From positions 3,274,425 through 3,338,424 of the forward strand of contig WARS01000090.1 of the NCBI GenBank assembly GCA_008933995.1: 64,000 nucleotides of DNA. The letters run 5' to 3'. Positions 47,501 through 59,600 of the stretch are shown piece after piece (positions within the stretch are counted from its first letter, which is position 1; each line of letters starts with the position of its first letter). The position numbers were made by a program, and so were the translations under genes. A model generated the notes under the pieces. That model saw only the letters and a list, made by a program, of their open reading frames with translations. It ran no database searches and was not told where the DNA came from. This stretch comes from Datnioides undecimradiatus. Its lineage: Eukaryota > Chordata > Actinopteri > Lobotiformes > Datnioididae.

Positions 47501-49877
47501 ATTTTTGTCCACGTCTTTGAGTTTGTAGCCTGTTAGAACTACGGTTTTGAATCCCTTCTGTTGTAAATCCCGTCTTAATTTCGATCCCTTCTCTGTGCCA
47601 CCTCCGTCCCCCGCGAATCTCCAGTAACCGCTCTGACCGGGAGGTGCGCGGTGCGGGCCTGGTGCTGCAGACCGTGTGGGGGTACAAAGAGCTGCGGCGC
47701 ACTTTGGAGAAGGACGGCTGGAAGAAGACGGACTTCATGGTCAACCTTAACCCTCCCAGCAACAACACCAGGGCCAACGGGGGATACGAGGACAGCACTC
47801 TGCCACTCATAGACAAAGGTCAGGGAGCGAAGAGTCACATGTTTATCTTTAAAGTAAATCAGAACTGTTTTTCACTGTTAAATCCCCGCATACACTTCTC
47901 CTCTCTTATCATTTTACTTTGCACGCAGGCCTTATGTTGATGCTCTTTGTGTTTCTGAGTCTTACATTTTGGTTAAGCTCCGTAGAGCTCTGCTCCAAAT
48001 CTCGCAGCCTTAGCTGTGGCAGTCGATCAGATATCGTCACTCTCGCTCTCCTTGTGTCTCTGCGCGCTGTAATTGGTAGGTTGTAGTTCTGTTTGCAGAC
48101 TTCAGAGAATTAAATAGGACTTGCAGTGAATTCTTACATGTTTCTGTCAATCTGCCTGGTGAGTAAAACATTAAAGGCTTTATCACACTGAGACGTTGTT
48201 TCCAACAAAGGGAGTTTTCCTCTTGGTTTACATTTTTAAAAACATTATGAAACCCCACCCGTCACACGGCAAAGTGGCTTCAAGTTTGCAGTGCATTTGC
48301 AAATACAAGCTTGGCTTATGTCTGACACTAGAAACAGTTACAAAACACCCGCACACCTACACACGACTCTATCTTTGGCTGGACATGTTGTAGCTGGTAA
48401 CGCGGCCTCTCAGAGAGAACAATGACTTCTAACAGCACGGCGTGATGCTCATTGTTTTTGTTTCTGTAAAACACAGGGGGCAAAGGGGACCGGGAAATGA
48501 TTCCAATGAATGACTTGGGACCAGGCAAGTGTGACAACTCTCACACCCACAGACACATGCATGCACGCACACACACACACACACGCACATGCATGCACAC
48601 ACACGACTGGTTTAACATGTGTTTCCCTTCTTCAGATGCCTACTCCACACTGGACCAGAGAGGGAGAAGGAACACTCTGGATAACACGCTCGAACCTGCT
48701 GACAAAGATGCAGTACAGGTAAAGCAGACGCATGTGTGTGCGCGCACTTACACACACGCGCACACACACACACCCTTTCCATACACATAACACTGGAAAT
48801 ACGTAGAAAACGTTAATGCGTGAGACTAATGTACAGAAGTGAACATCACTCATTTTTGTCAGTTATATTATTAAGCTCTTTGCCTCTATTGGATAGGCAT
48901 AGAGGCACACAGGAAATGGGGGGAAAAAGGGGTATTACACGCAACAAAGGTTGCCCGCCATGACTGACTGACCATGCAGCATGCGCTGTGACCATTGAGC
49001 TACCAAGGCTAGCAGGATCATCATTTGCATCATTCAAGCCTGTTTTTAAACCGCTCTTGCTGTGGCACAGTCCTTCACAGGATGTTACTTTCTGTTTTCT
49101 TATCACGTGCTAACACTGTGTAATATATCACATTATCCCTGTGGGGGGGAGACACCTGCGCAACGACTGTGCCACTACAACGCCGAATAATGTCTCTTTG
49201 GATTGGACGTTGTTGCACATCATCGCCCTGCTAAAATGATTTTTTTGAACGAATATTCAAAACGCACACACACACACACACGCCTTTCGGAGGTCCCAGA
49301 TTTCGGGATGATACACAGGCCGATATGTTCACTTCCTGCTAAAAATGTTACCGTGTGAGCGGACATGCTCTCACACACACCCACAGACAGCATGTTGCTG
49401 CATGCCGTGTTAAAGCACTACGGTTGATCTGTCTTGCACATAATTTCTCACCCGTGTCCCCCCTCCCCTCCCCCCGACACATGACCTAACATTAAACTAA
49501 CCTTTTGTAACCCCTCTTTCTTTTCTTATCTGTTGTCCTCACTTCCCTCCAAACTTATCTTCTTTCTCTCTGTTCTTTTTTCCTCTTTTCGTGTCTCCTC
49601 ACCTTCTCCTTTTGGATTTCAACACTCAACGATCTCACTTCTTTATTTACCCCATCCTCGCTGTGTCATGTCTCTTGTTTGTATGCCACCTTTGGTCTCT
49701 CGTCACTCGACACTCCTACACTTTCTTTTTCTCTTTCTTTCTCTTTTTCTTTCTCTTTTCCTTTCTCTCTTTCTTTCTCTCTTCCTCTCTCTCTCTCTCT
49801 TTCTCTTTCTCTCTCAGGGAGGGATGTATGGGGAGAGGCAGGCCTCTTTGCCTCTAATGGATTCTTATGATGGTTAG
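35561..49877 (+). CDS. ctnnd1: p120-catenin (catenin delta-1), 21 coding exons, 935 aa
   Basis: Exons: 35561-35701, 38164-38238, 38344-38469, 38602-38885, 38975-39065, 39202-39392, 39501-39756, 40863-40934, 41829-41979, 42088-42289, 44010-44127, 44679-44835, 45694-45711, 46002-46067, 46231-46358, 46993-47143, 47274-47469, 47625-47818, 48477-48524, 48636-48718, 49818-49877. Phases match at every junction; all introns are GT-AG except one GC-AG at 48525. The N-terminus is a short coiled coil ([20 protein letters not shown]). It is followed by the regulatory region with [20 protein letters not shown] and [20 protein letters not shown], conserved in p120. From about residue 355 ([13 protein letters not shown]) to about 825 come the armadillo repeats ([65 protein letters not shown]). 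p120 binds the juxtamembrane region of classical cadherins, stabilises them at junctions and regulates Rho GTPases and Kaiso. A glycine-rich insert lies at 42194-42230. Human protein is 968 aa. Confidence 0.96.
37545..37798. mobile_element. MITE-like element in ctnnd1 intron
   Basis: The left end GAGCCAAACCGAT and the reverse complement of the right end, GAGCCAATCGAT, are imperfect inverted repeats. The interior has GCCGATAAAACCGGCTGACC, a phrase I know from fish non-autonomous DNA elements. No coding frame and no clear target duplication. Confidence 0.45.
40447..40827. mobile_element. Possible hAT-type MITE in ctnnd1 intron
   Basis: The left end is CAGGGGTGTCCAAT; the reverse complement of the right end is CTGGGGTGTCAAAT. 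These are short hAT-style terminal inverted repeats over 381 bp. No 8-bp target duplication could be seen, so the call is tentative. Confidence 0.35.
42290..44009 (+). other. ctnnd1 intron, 1.7 kb
   Basis: No supported exon. Contains a (TC)n tract near 43261-43278. The acceptor is preceded by a clear pyrimidine-rich stretch. Confidence 0.5.
44449..44530 (+). repeat. Two long poly-T runs
   Basis: Runs of about 22 and 18 T residues (44449-44471 and 44513-44530) in a ctnnd1 intron, separated by ordinary sequence. Could be tails of minus-strand retro-insertions, but no body is recognisable. Confidence 0.8.
48871..49013 (-). mobile_element. tRNA-derived SINE in ctnnd1 intron
   Basis: On the minus strand the sequence starts with a tRNA-like head, including GGTAGCTCAATGGTCACAGC, which contains an RNA polymerase III A-box-like motif (TAGCTCAATGG). 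It continues GGGCAACCTTTGTTGCGTGT, CCATTTCCTG and CCTATCCAATAGAGGCAAAG. That body is a common teleost SINE as I remember it. The B box is decayed. The insertion lies between the last shared ctnnd1 exon (48718) and the terminal exon (49818). Confidence 0.65.
49720..49816 (+). repeat. CT/TTTC-rich tract before terminal ctnnd1 exon
   Basis: A nearly pure pyrimidine stretch of about 95 bases runs straight into the CAG acceptor at 49817. It forms an unusually long polypyrimidine tract. Confidence 0.85.
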
Positions 49878-50368
49878 GCTACACCCACTGTCACACTGCA
49901 TGTCAGCGCATGGTATGTGTGCCCCACCTGCTGCTCCTCTCAACTCACTGCATGGCCTAATAATTAGTTGTGTATTATGAAACTGTGACTCTGCGTGTTT
50001 GACAGTGGCCAGTGTTGTCAATGAGCTTCCATTGTACTGTATTTGGACTGTTTTTGCCCCCCCCCCTGCTGGTGAAACGTGTCAGTGATTTTTTTTTTTT
50101 GTTTTGTTTTTATGGGATGTGATCACATTTTATTTTTCTCTCTGCACAGTTTGTATATTTTTGTGTCTAATGTGTGGTGACTTTGTTGCCAGCAGCCACT
50201 GTTGTGTATTGTATTTTGTGCTTTTATTCTTGTTTTCTTTTTTTTTTTAAATCCACTGCTGTGAATCTGAATTTTAAATGTGCTACTATTCCCGCCTAGG
50301 CATGATCGCCTCACGTTGGCTGCTCCACATGATCAGCTCCCACACTTGTGCCTCTTCTTGTCTTGCAG

Positions 50369-50377
50369 AAAAACTGA
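50369..50377 (+). CDS. ctnnd1: Alternative last coding segment of ctnnd1 (Lys-Asn-stop)
   Basis: An acceptor (TCTTGTCTTGCAG) at 50368 is followed in the right phase by AAA AAC TGA. Joining exon 48636-48718 to it gives a protein of 918 aa ending in Gln-Lys-Asn. Human p120 also ends in a tiny last coding segment (Gln-Lys-Ile), so this is probably the ancestral end, and the 49818-49877 exon the alternative one. Confidence 0.55.
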   Translation, partial: KN

Positions 50378-52001
50378 TTGTGTGCATCACTAGACGACAG
50401 CCTCCTCCCACCTACTGCCCTTGCTGAACTGACAATGGGGGACCACCACACTACAGATGGGACTAAACTCCATCCTTAACACTCAACTCTCTGTCTCTTG
50501 CAGCTTCTCGTCTCTCTCTCTCTCTGTCTCTCTCTCTCTTTGTTACATTCCTCCATTGCAGCTGACAAACTATTGAAAACCACATGGAAAAACTGACGTG
50601 GATCTACGCTCCCTGTGGACAAACCGGACTAGACTCTATGACCACTTTGTGCTCCGCCAGTCCCTGAACTCCAAAACACTAACCACTTGTTCAGATACCA
50701 AGGCCACAACGCTACATTTCCGCGCAGCAGCACTACGATTTGCCTGGACGACACTAATGCTCTCTGCCTTGAAAAAGCAGAGACTGTGGCTTCATCTGTG
50801 AACTTTTCTAATTCTTGGATATCGGAGCGTAGACTTAGACTAATTAAACTAATCAGAAAGAACTGTGTCGATCAGAACGGGACGCTCTTGGGTGAAATTT
50901 TACATAAATTACACTGTTTCAAAGAAATCAAGGGAATGTGTCATTATTTTGTCTCCCTGACAGTAAAACATTACAAGAAAAAATATTTCCTACCACTAAG
51001 AACTATTGTTTAACGATCTAATCAGATACGTGTAAAGCTTCTGCTTCAGTTTTTTGGTAGTTATTCCTTCTCCTTGCTTTGCTCTGTACCACAGTAATGC
51101 ACATGTGCCAAATGACACTGCTATTGCTACGACTGCCAACGTTGAATGCAAGAACTTTACACACTCAGACTTTTTACAGCAGGCACACTGAAATCTGTCA
51201 TCTGCTTAGTTTCTGTGCGCAGTTTGTGTCTGTGACAGTCCATCGCCAAGATGCATGGGGATGCTGCATTTTCTGTATTTGATTGTGATCCGCCGATATA
51301 TGAGTGGAGGGCCCAGTGATATTCCCTCTGAAAGAAATAGAGAAACTGATTACTTTCCACCTAGAACAGATGATATAGTCCTTATGTTCCTACAGTGATG
51401 ATTCTCTTAACTGTAAGCCTGTTAACTTTAACTTAACTTTTCTTGGGAGATGTCACAGGATTCAGTGGGTGCATTTTCTTTTAATCTGCAGGTCTGTAAT
51501 CTTATGAATGTGTATATACAAGGCCGTCTCTAAAAGCATCTGTGTGGGCCACCTGGAGTGCCTCGCTCACTCAGGATAGGTCTGATCAGTTTGTCCAACA
51601 CGACGGGGGTAACCAATCAAGGTGTCTTGTTATTTCTCAGCAGGTATCTAGTGGGGAATACTGTATATGGAACTCAGCAGTTTTCTATTCTGCAAGTTAA
51701 TGGAGTATGTGAACTTGTATGTATGTAAGAGTTGATTCTTGTCATTGGGATTGTTTTTTTTTATAAGATATAAAACTCTTGAGTTCTGTATAATTTACTA
51801 CTATGTGACCCTTAGTCTACCTGTCTGTAAGACTACAGAACAGTACATGGGAGAAGACGCAGTATTGTCTGTCTGTTTTTTTGCCCACATTTCTTAAGTA
51901 CAGCGCTTGTCCTGTAGAAGAATGCATATTCTTAGTGCCGAGTGAGATGTAGATACTTACTGAGTGGATGATTAAAAGAAGCACTAGGGGGGTATAATGT
52001 G

Positions 52002-52034
<33 letters not shown>

Positions 52035-52572
52035 AAAAAAACCACCAATCTTTTGTTTTCCATGCCAGTCGAAACACGGCAGAGGATGCCTCGTTTTCTC
52101 AAAGTAACAAGTTGCCTTCAAGAGTGGACTGACTAAAAGAGGAGAATAGAGGAGAGCAAGGGTTTGTGATAGAAAATCTGTGTGTGGAGGCATAGACCAG
52201 AAATTATTTGATAAAAGGTGGAGGAAAAAAATAAAAGCACATTTAAACTATATATACAAGAGAATATTTGTTAATTTTAATGGTTTTATGTATTTCTTTT
52301 TTTTATATTGATTTGGGTTTAATTGTTTTGGGTGCTCTGGGTGAACGCATATGCAATCAGTTTTTATGTTTTGATTGAAAACATTCAGTTAATGTCTTAA
52401 TTAAATGCAAAACAAGTTAGCGAAATAAAATCCTCCAACACCGTCATTAGATACTGGAACACTAATGGAAAACAAATCTGATTCTGGACTACACCATAAT
52501 CTCTTTGCCTTGGCTCTTAAAGTTGCACATTTTCATTTATGAATGAATTATGTAACTAGCAATACTGTTTTT

Positions 52573-52578
52573 AATAAA
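52573..52578 (+). terminator. Polyadenylation signal of ctnnd1
   Basis: AATAAA followed 20-40 bases later by a T/GT-rich stretch (CTGTTTTTTTTTGTC), the classic downstream element. Confidence 0.6.
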
Positions 52579-52639
52579 AAAGAAAATGATTTCTAAGAGC
52601 CTGTTTTTTTTTGTCTCTTGTTGATCGCCCTCTTGAATG

Positions 52640-53656
52640 AATCAGGAGCAGGCAATCGTGGAGGTGGTCCCTCAGGATAAACCTTTGCTTGTCTGTCAGA
52701 GCAGTTTACCACGTTGTGATTTGACATAGCGGCCAGCAGGTGTCGTCATTAGTAAGCGACTTTTTCAGATGAGACTGCTTGGGACAAATGTGTTGCATCA
52801 TGTGAGTTGAATCTAGTAATCTAAAGCTAGCGATATTTAAAATACTTGTTGAAGTGGCCGAAACACTTGTTGCTCGTGCAACAGAAAGCTACCGGTGAGT
52901 GTGCTAATGCTAAGTTACGTCACTTTAGCAACAGTGAGCAACTGTTAGCTAAACTGAATTTCAAATGGTTTAAATTGAAATTTCTTTTTATAAAGCAACA
53001 TCTCTTTCTTTTCTTTTTATAAACTTTGTAGATGTTACAAGTTTATTTTGCTGGATCAATATTTATTTTTTCGTTTTTTTGCGAATAATTAGCTAGCTTT
53101 TAGCAACAACGGCCAGAGAAGCACCCTCTAGCTGTTGTGGTTAACCAGTTCTTGGTTAAAATAAGTCAACTAAGTTAAATACCATTTTCTAAATAGAATA
53201 AATGAAAGCTGAAGGAATACAACGCTAATGTTACCTCTCTAAAGTAAAAGTGTTAGACATTTAGCTAATGTTAGCATGAACTTGAACGGTCCGCGAGCGC
53301 AGTTCTGCTGCGCGGGTGACACCGACCCACGAGCTCAGTGTGAAGAAAGCTGATGCACGAGCCTGAGCGGTGCTATGCTGATGCTAGGCTACGCAGCTAT
53401 TGCGCAGTTGCGGTTTCGAATATAGTCACAATAATTAAAATGAATTTAGCAATAAACTGCAACTATAGACAGTAACGTAAGAGGCGTTTAACACGACAGT
53501 TAGAGGTGCTTTAACCTTTGTCCACACTTTAAGAGGTGGACAAAGTTTAAACAGTGGCTGTATTTTTCTGTTTTATGTGTATCCATGTACATCCATATGT
53601 CCATATCTGTATTCCTTCATGTTTTCTTATGTCTTGCTCCCAGTGCCCATGAGGAC
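52640..53656 (+). promoter_or_regulatory. btbd18 promoter and probable non-coding exon
   Basis: A consensus donor, CTACCG followed by GTGAGTG, at 52895 suggests a non-coding first exon ending at 52894. The first coding exon has its acceptor at 53643 and the start ATG at 53657. A partial CTCF-like string (CCAGCAGGTGTCG) lies at 52733. The remaining sequence is AT-rich. Confidence 0.45.
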
Positions 53657-56600
53657 ATGCAGAGATACTGGTGGCCAGGTTATGAGATTCAGCTTCTTGA
53701 GGAGCTGCAGAGACAACAGCACAATGCCCAGTTCTGTGATACCCTGTTGCAAACCGAGGGTAAGCCGTGTTGCTGATTGCAGTATCAAAATAAAGTACCG
53801 TCGTTGCATATTTATTGTTTAAAATTGAAGGGAAATTAAAAAAGAAATTTTCTCTGACAATTTTTAAGGTATCTCAGTCCCAACCCACAGCTGCATCCTC
53901 GCAGCTCTCAGTCCCTACCTGTCACAGAGGCTGTCAGCCTCCCGGTCTCCTCCACTGGGTCAGAAGCGCCAGCTACAGCTCCAGGCTGTGAAGGCCCAGA
54001 CCCTGCTGAAGATTGTTGGTCTTCTGTACTCTGGGGTGCTGGAGGTGAAAGGAAGCATAGAACAAGATGACGTGCTGTCTGCAGCTCGCCAGTTTGGGAT
54101 CACAGACCTTGTTGAAGGACATAAAGATTGGGGGATGAATGAGGGAGAACTGCAGGAAAAGAGATTTGAAAGTGTCAGAGAGAAGGACGACAAATGCAAA
54201 GAGAGAACTGAAAGGAGAAAAATGCAGGATGCACAAGTTCAGGCCGAGATGGTGGGAAGGAGAGCTACAGATTGTCCATCTGAAAAGAGAAGCTGTGTAT
54301 CCACAGGCACACAGACGGGCAAAGCTGGTGAAAAGGAAGCGGGCAGTTCGTTCCCTCACTCCAGCCAAACTAAGCCTCTATCCCAAGAGCCAGCCTCGTC
54401 TGTAGCTGAAAGCTTCAATTTTTCTGTCACGTGGCAACCTCAAAACTTCACACTTCATAAAGATATTTACTCCACCTGTTTTCCACCCAGTGCCAGCATA
54501 CCCAGTGGTGTGCCTAGCGATGGAGAGTCAACGTTAGACCAGTCTTCTGACAGTATTACAGACCCCACATCAACTTCTGCGTGGCCCAGTGATGTGATGA
54601 ACTTCCCCATTTCCCTTAATGACAGCTCTAACCAGCAGTCTTTTGAGTCTGGGGACAAGACTGGGACGGGAATTGAGGATGAACAAACAAATACCAAGAG
54701 ACGTGACAACAGAGAAAACGCAGAACAGTCAAATCACGCCAGCAGAGCTGAGACACCAGGCGAGGGAAGCGAAAACTTTACAGAGAAGAAGCATGCGCAT
54801 GCAAAAGTAGGGATGAAGAGCCTGGCTAAGATGAAAGAGCTGATGCAGACACAGATTTCTATAAAGGTAGGCAGATGTTGTTAAATGTTCCAGTAGAAAA
54901 TAACCTGAAATGTGTTTATTTCATAGTCGCACATGGACGTAAACCAACAAATCTGAATCAGGTGAGACAGAGGTTTAGAGGTGAGGATACTGACCATGAA
55001 CTGCAGCATCCTCACCTTTGTTCTCGGATCCTGTCACATCTCTCTCTCCCTGTCTTTCTTTCAATTCCTGTTAGTTCTCTATTTACGTAAAAAAAACAAA
55101 ACAAAATATTGTACAGTAGGAGAAAAAGCTGCAGAATCTCCGTCTACCTTTGGGACAGCAATCAGAGTCAGGCTTTGAGGCTGCTGTGAGCGTTTTACTG
55201 GAGTCTTGTCACACGGCATTCTGGGAATCGCATCCAGTTCAATCATTTTGTGACGTTTCTATTTTCTTTTAGTACCCAAGGCTGTCGAATGATTAAAGAT
55301 CATATTTCTGCTTTGCAGCCCGCCCGCTGTGGTGTATGGTTCATTTTCAACCAAGAAAATCTCTCAGGGCATCACAATCACTCAACTGCTGTTGCTTAAC
55401 ATTTTGAGTCATGTCTCCTTCCCCCCCCCCCCCCCCCCCGGCTGTTAAAATGACTTGTCACCTGTATTTTTCACATGCGGAGAAACAAGAAAGGAAATAA
55501 AAGTTTTGGGGATTTAGTGTCATAAGAGGATTGTCACATGTCTCATCTGTGATGCGTTTGTGATGTCGTCAGGCTGTCGCACCAGCCGTGGTGGAAACCC
55601 ACTCGTTTTTATTCTTTGCGTCCTCATTGTCTGCAGCTTTTCTTCCGTCTGTGCAGGTGAAGCTGAGGAGGAGGACCAAAGGAGAAGTGTGGGAGGTCGT
55701 GAGCGTGCAAGACACAGATGAGAGGTTGTCAGTCCTTAACTCCCTGAAACAGGTAGATAAGTAAGATGACGTCTTTATAAACAGACATGCTTGTCATCCA
55801 CTTCACTTAGATTTTGACTGGGTGTTCTGATGTGTTGGGAAAATGAATATAGTGCAGTTAGAATCACGTAATCCGCCAGGGGCCTTAAATACTCCAGTAA
55901 TTTGTCTTGGTGATGTGTGGCAGTGCAGAGATAGACTGTGATTTCACAGTATTTAGTGAGCGATGATACAGCAAAAGCAAGTCATCACATTTTATATAAA
56001 GGGAGTAACTAAAGTAATAAAAGTAATGCATGACCTCCTTTTTCTCATTAAATGCATCAAAGAAAAACACACGTAGTTAAATAGAAGACGCTGCCCTTGA
56101 TACTAAACTTTGCTTTTGTTTTCTGTGTATTACAACAATACAAATACAATCAGCAGTCCTCATAAATATAATGAATGCCTCTGCATGTAGCAGTGTTTGT
56201 GAAGGTGAAAAGAAAAAGATGCAGCAGGGAGAAAAAGAATAATGCCATAGGCGAATCTATTGCGCAACACACACGGGGCTCCAAAACCCCTGGATGTTGC
56301 TTTGAGGAAGTCCGTGTGGAGCTGATGCACATCATGGGGAGGCGGTGCAGGGGAGAGCGGTGCAGGTTGGTCTGACTGAAGTTTTGGTGAGTTGCTCGGG
56401 CCGTGTGATGCAAACGTTAGGTAAAAACTTGCCGCAGACTGCCAGAGCTGCTGCCCCGAGGCTTGATGGACGGCAGGTCTGTTTCATCATCCGCGCCCAG
56501 TCTCCACCTGAGATCAGCAGCACCAGAGACATGCCAATAACTGTCAGTCAGAAAAGTTTGCCATCGCCAAACAAGCTCGTTCCAAACATGCCTGTTCAGA

Positions 56601-59600
56601 ACACGCCTCCGGGTTTCCGATGTATATGCTCATCTAAACAACATCACAGTTAACCCTCAGCCTCCCTAAGTCTTCACACCAGAGGCCTGATGTAAAAATG
56701 ATGTGAATACACAAAAAAACATGCGTATAGCTTTTCCCAACCGGCGCACACGCAAGTATAAGGTGACATAAGGTGCTATGTGTGATATAAACAGCCACGG
56801 TTGTATGTAACAGCCTGTTCTGTTGGAGAATCTCGCTGATGAAACACAGTCGTTGAAATTGCACTTTCCATTCTTCGCTGCTCTTCACATTGGCAGGTGT
56901 AATGAGTCGGGAGCAGGCAGAAGTATTGGTGTGCCAACGGTGTTTTAATCGTATTTCACTAACTATTAATGGCGAACCATGGGGAACTCAGTCTTGTACG
57001 GTCTATTATTATTATTCAGATAAAATGAGAACAGATTAATTCATTTTTAGCAAACTGCATTTGATAAAAGACACGTAAACTCTTATTTCACAGGCAGACC
57101 TTACAAGCAGTGAGCCTTTTTCTGTCCAGCCAGGCCCAGTTCATAAACCGGAGACCCCGATTCTTCACCCTGCTCCCACCGACTCCGCCGAACCAACAGC
57201 GCACCTCAGCGCCGCCTCTGACATCCAGCTCCTCAGCAGCGACTGCTTCAGCCCAAACCAAAACGATGACCTGGAGTCGGTCCCTCTGTCGCAGCCTCCC
57301 AGCCCTATAGAGGAGTCTGACGAGCAGATGGAGAAGCTGCTGGAGGACATCATGATTGGCCTGAACATCCTGCCAAGCTTGGGGCGCGACCGCAAGAAGC
57401 CTAATCAGCTTCACCCGAGCCACGACGAAGCACCGGCCATTAACCAGGCCCCAGTTACAGAGAGCGACAGGGCTCGGAGTCAAATGCATGCGGGCATCAG
57501 TGCAGCAGGGTGTGTGTGTTACCCTGAATTTGATCACTCTTCATCAGATGCAGGTACTTACATCCATTTCTTTTCAGAATTACTCACCCACTCAGTACTA
57601 AATATACTTTACTTTCATACTTTTTAAATTTAAGATGGATCCCAAACTGTTGCACAGGTGTATTCATTGTTGTTTTACAGCTCAGGACCATCCCAGCTGC
57701 TCAAGCCTTTCATCTGTGTCATCAGTTTCTGTGGCGGTCCAGCAGCAGCAGCTATCTCCTCCGTATCACTCATCTGTCACATCCGTTTGGCAAAGGGATG
57801 AAACAAGCAACCAGGACATGTCTAAAAGTCAACGTCCATATACTCAATTGTCTCCACGAGATGATCAGAGCATCCTCGAGTTCGTACCCCTGATGAATGG
57901 GTATGATGCGGACTTGTCTTTTTCTTTACCTTGCAAGGACGATCTGTGGCTCCCGCAGTGCCTCTCTCCACTGCAGCCATTTGGCTCAGGTCCGAAACAT
58001 GGGCCCGTCTTCACCAACTCGACAAACGGCTGCGACGTATTTCAGCCGCGTCTAAAAGGGCGACCCTGGCTCGCAGAAAACCCACGATCACTACAGTTTC
58101 CTCTCAGTGCCGTCAGGCAGAGTGACGATAAAAGTGCATCCATACCACAGGAAACAAACCACGGCTGTTGGTCAAGTCAACGGCGGGAACATCTGGTGTT
58201 GGATCCACAAGCCAGGGGAGCTAGAACTGAATCCTGTTATGTAAAAGAGGTCAAAGAGGGGGGAACAGTGTCTACTGGTCATCATGACGCTGCAGCCTCT
58301 AAGAAGAGGAAGAGAAAGTGCACAAGTCACCCACAAGATGTCGCTGGTGCTCTCTTGGCATACAAAGATGTGAAAATAAGCGATGGAACAAAAAGGCAAA
58401 TCAGCCTGAACGTTTGTTCAGTTAGTTTGTCGAGCAACAACGTGCTGGCAAAGCAAAGCAAAATGGCCAGCAGTTACAAATGGTTAGGGAAACGAGATGG
58501 AACACGGACTGCGACAGAAAGTTGGAGAGAGAAAACCGGAGGGGCTGTGGATCACAGCACTGACCAAACTCGGATCAAGACCAGGGGATTTTTGAAGAAA
58601 ACCAAGGAGACGCACAGTAAAACAAGCCCAGATAAATCTAAGATTGTGAACAAACAGGACGTCTCACTCCACAAGCGAAAACGTGGGAGGCCGCTGAAAA
58701 CAAAGCTTCAACGCGGCCTTTCGGTCGTCAGTGAAAAAAGCAGCCAGGTTGAGCAACATCAGCAGCAAATGGACAACGATTTGCCGAATGACGAGGGCGA
58801 AACAACGCGCATGTCTAAAAAACGGAAGAGGAATAAACGTGAAGAGGAGTTAGCGCCACAGAAGAAGAACTCAGGCGCTGAGAGCAACAGCGGGGCCGCG
58901 CACAACGATAACAGTGACCCAGCGGCAGCAGAGGGAGGAGTTGTACCAACCAAAAGGCCTCCGATGGTCACTCTGAAGGAGTTTAAAGACCTTTTCAAGC
59001 GTCGGCACTCAAGAGCGAGGATTTCACAAGAAAACCAGGAAACAAATGAAACTGCAAGAGATGAAGAAAGCAAGGAGAAGACGTGTGGCAGCAGATGTGA
59101 AGAATTAATTAAGGAGGCAGAAATGGACTTGGACGTTGCTCAGCCTCGGAGCAGACGCGGGGGTGAGGAGTCTCACGTCACCTCCGGTGTCACCGTTGAT
59201 AAAAATAACAATCGGCCCTTCAACAGATCAACAGCCGAGAATAGCAAAGCGAAGCGAGATGACACGAACACCTCCACTGCTGAGGAGACCGGTCTGTGTG
59301 GCGTTAAATACCATCCGGTGTTTTCCCCTGACGTCTCGGGAGAGGAGGGGGCCAAGTTAGCAGCTGAGAGGGAGCAGCCAGTAAAGCGTCACAATGAAGG
59401 TTTGTTCCTGTGAGCAGTGAGTGAAGAGCAGTCAGCAGAAGAACTGAACTGCAGCTATTGATCCAATGAATATTCACCATTTGATTGGTTTGGCTGGAAA
59501 ATAGCATATTTTCTCAAAGCCACTACAGTACTGTATGTGGTAGTAATAATAATAATAATAATAATAACTGGTGCCCTCCGGAGGTAATATGCAGAACAAC

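Larger units (their letters stand above)
49878..52600 (+). other. 3' UTR of ctnnd1
   Basis: The sequence after the last coding exons carries no other gene. It includes a (CT)n tract at 50510-50542, and runs to AATAAA at 52573-52578, the likely polyadenylation signal. Small open frames such as 50687-51013 have no family features. Confidence 0.55.

Noticed and set aside
56150..56900. Overlapping frames in a btbd18 intron that might be a decayed transposon
   Set aside because: Some phrases feel repeat-like, but there are no terminal repeats, no recognisable protein and no way to name a family.
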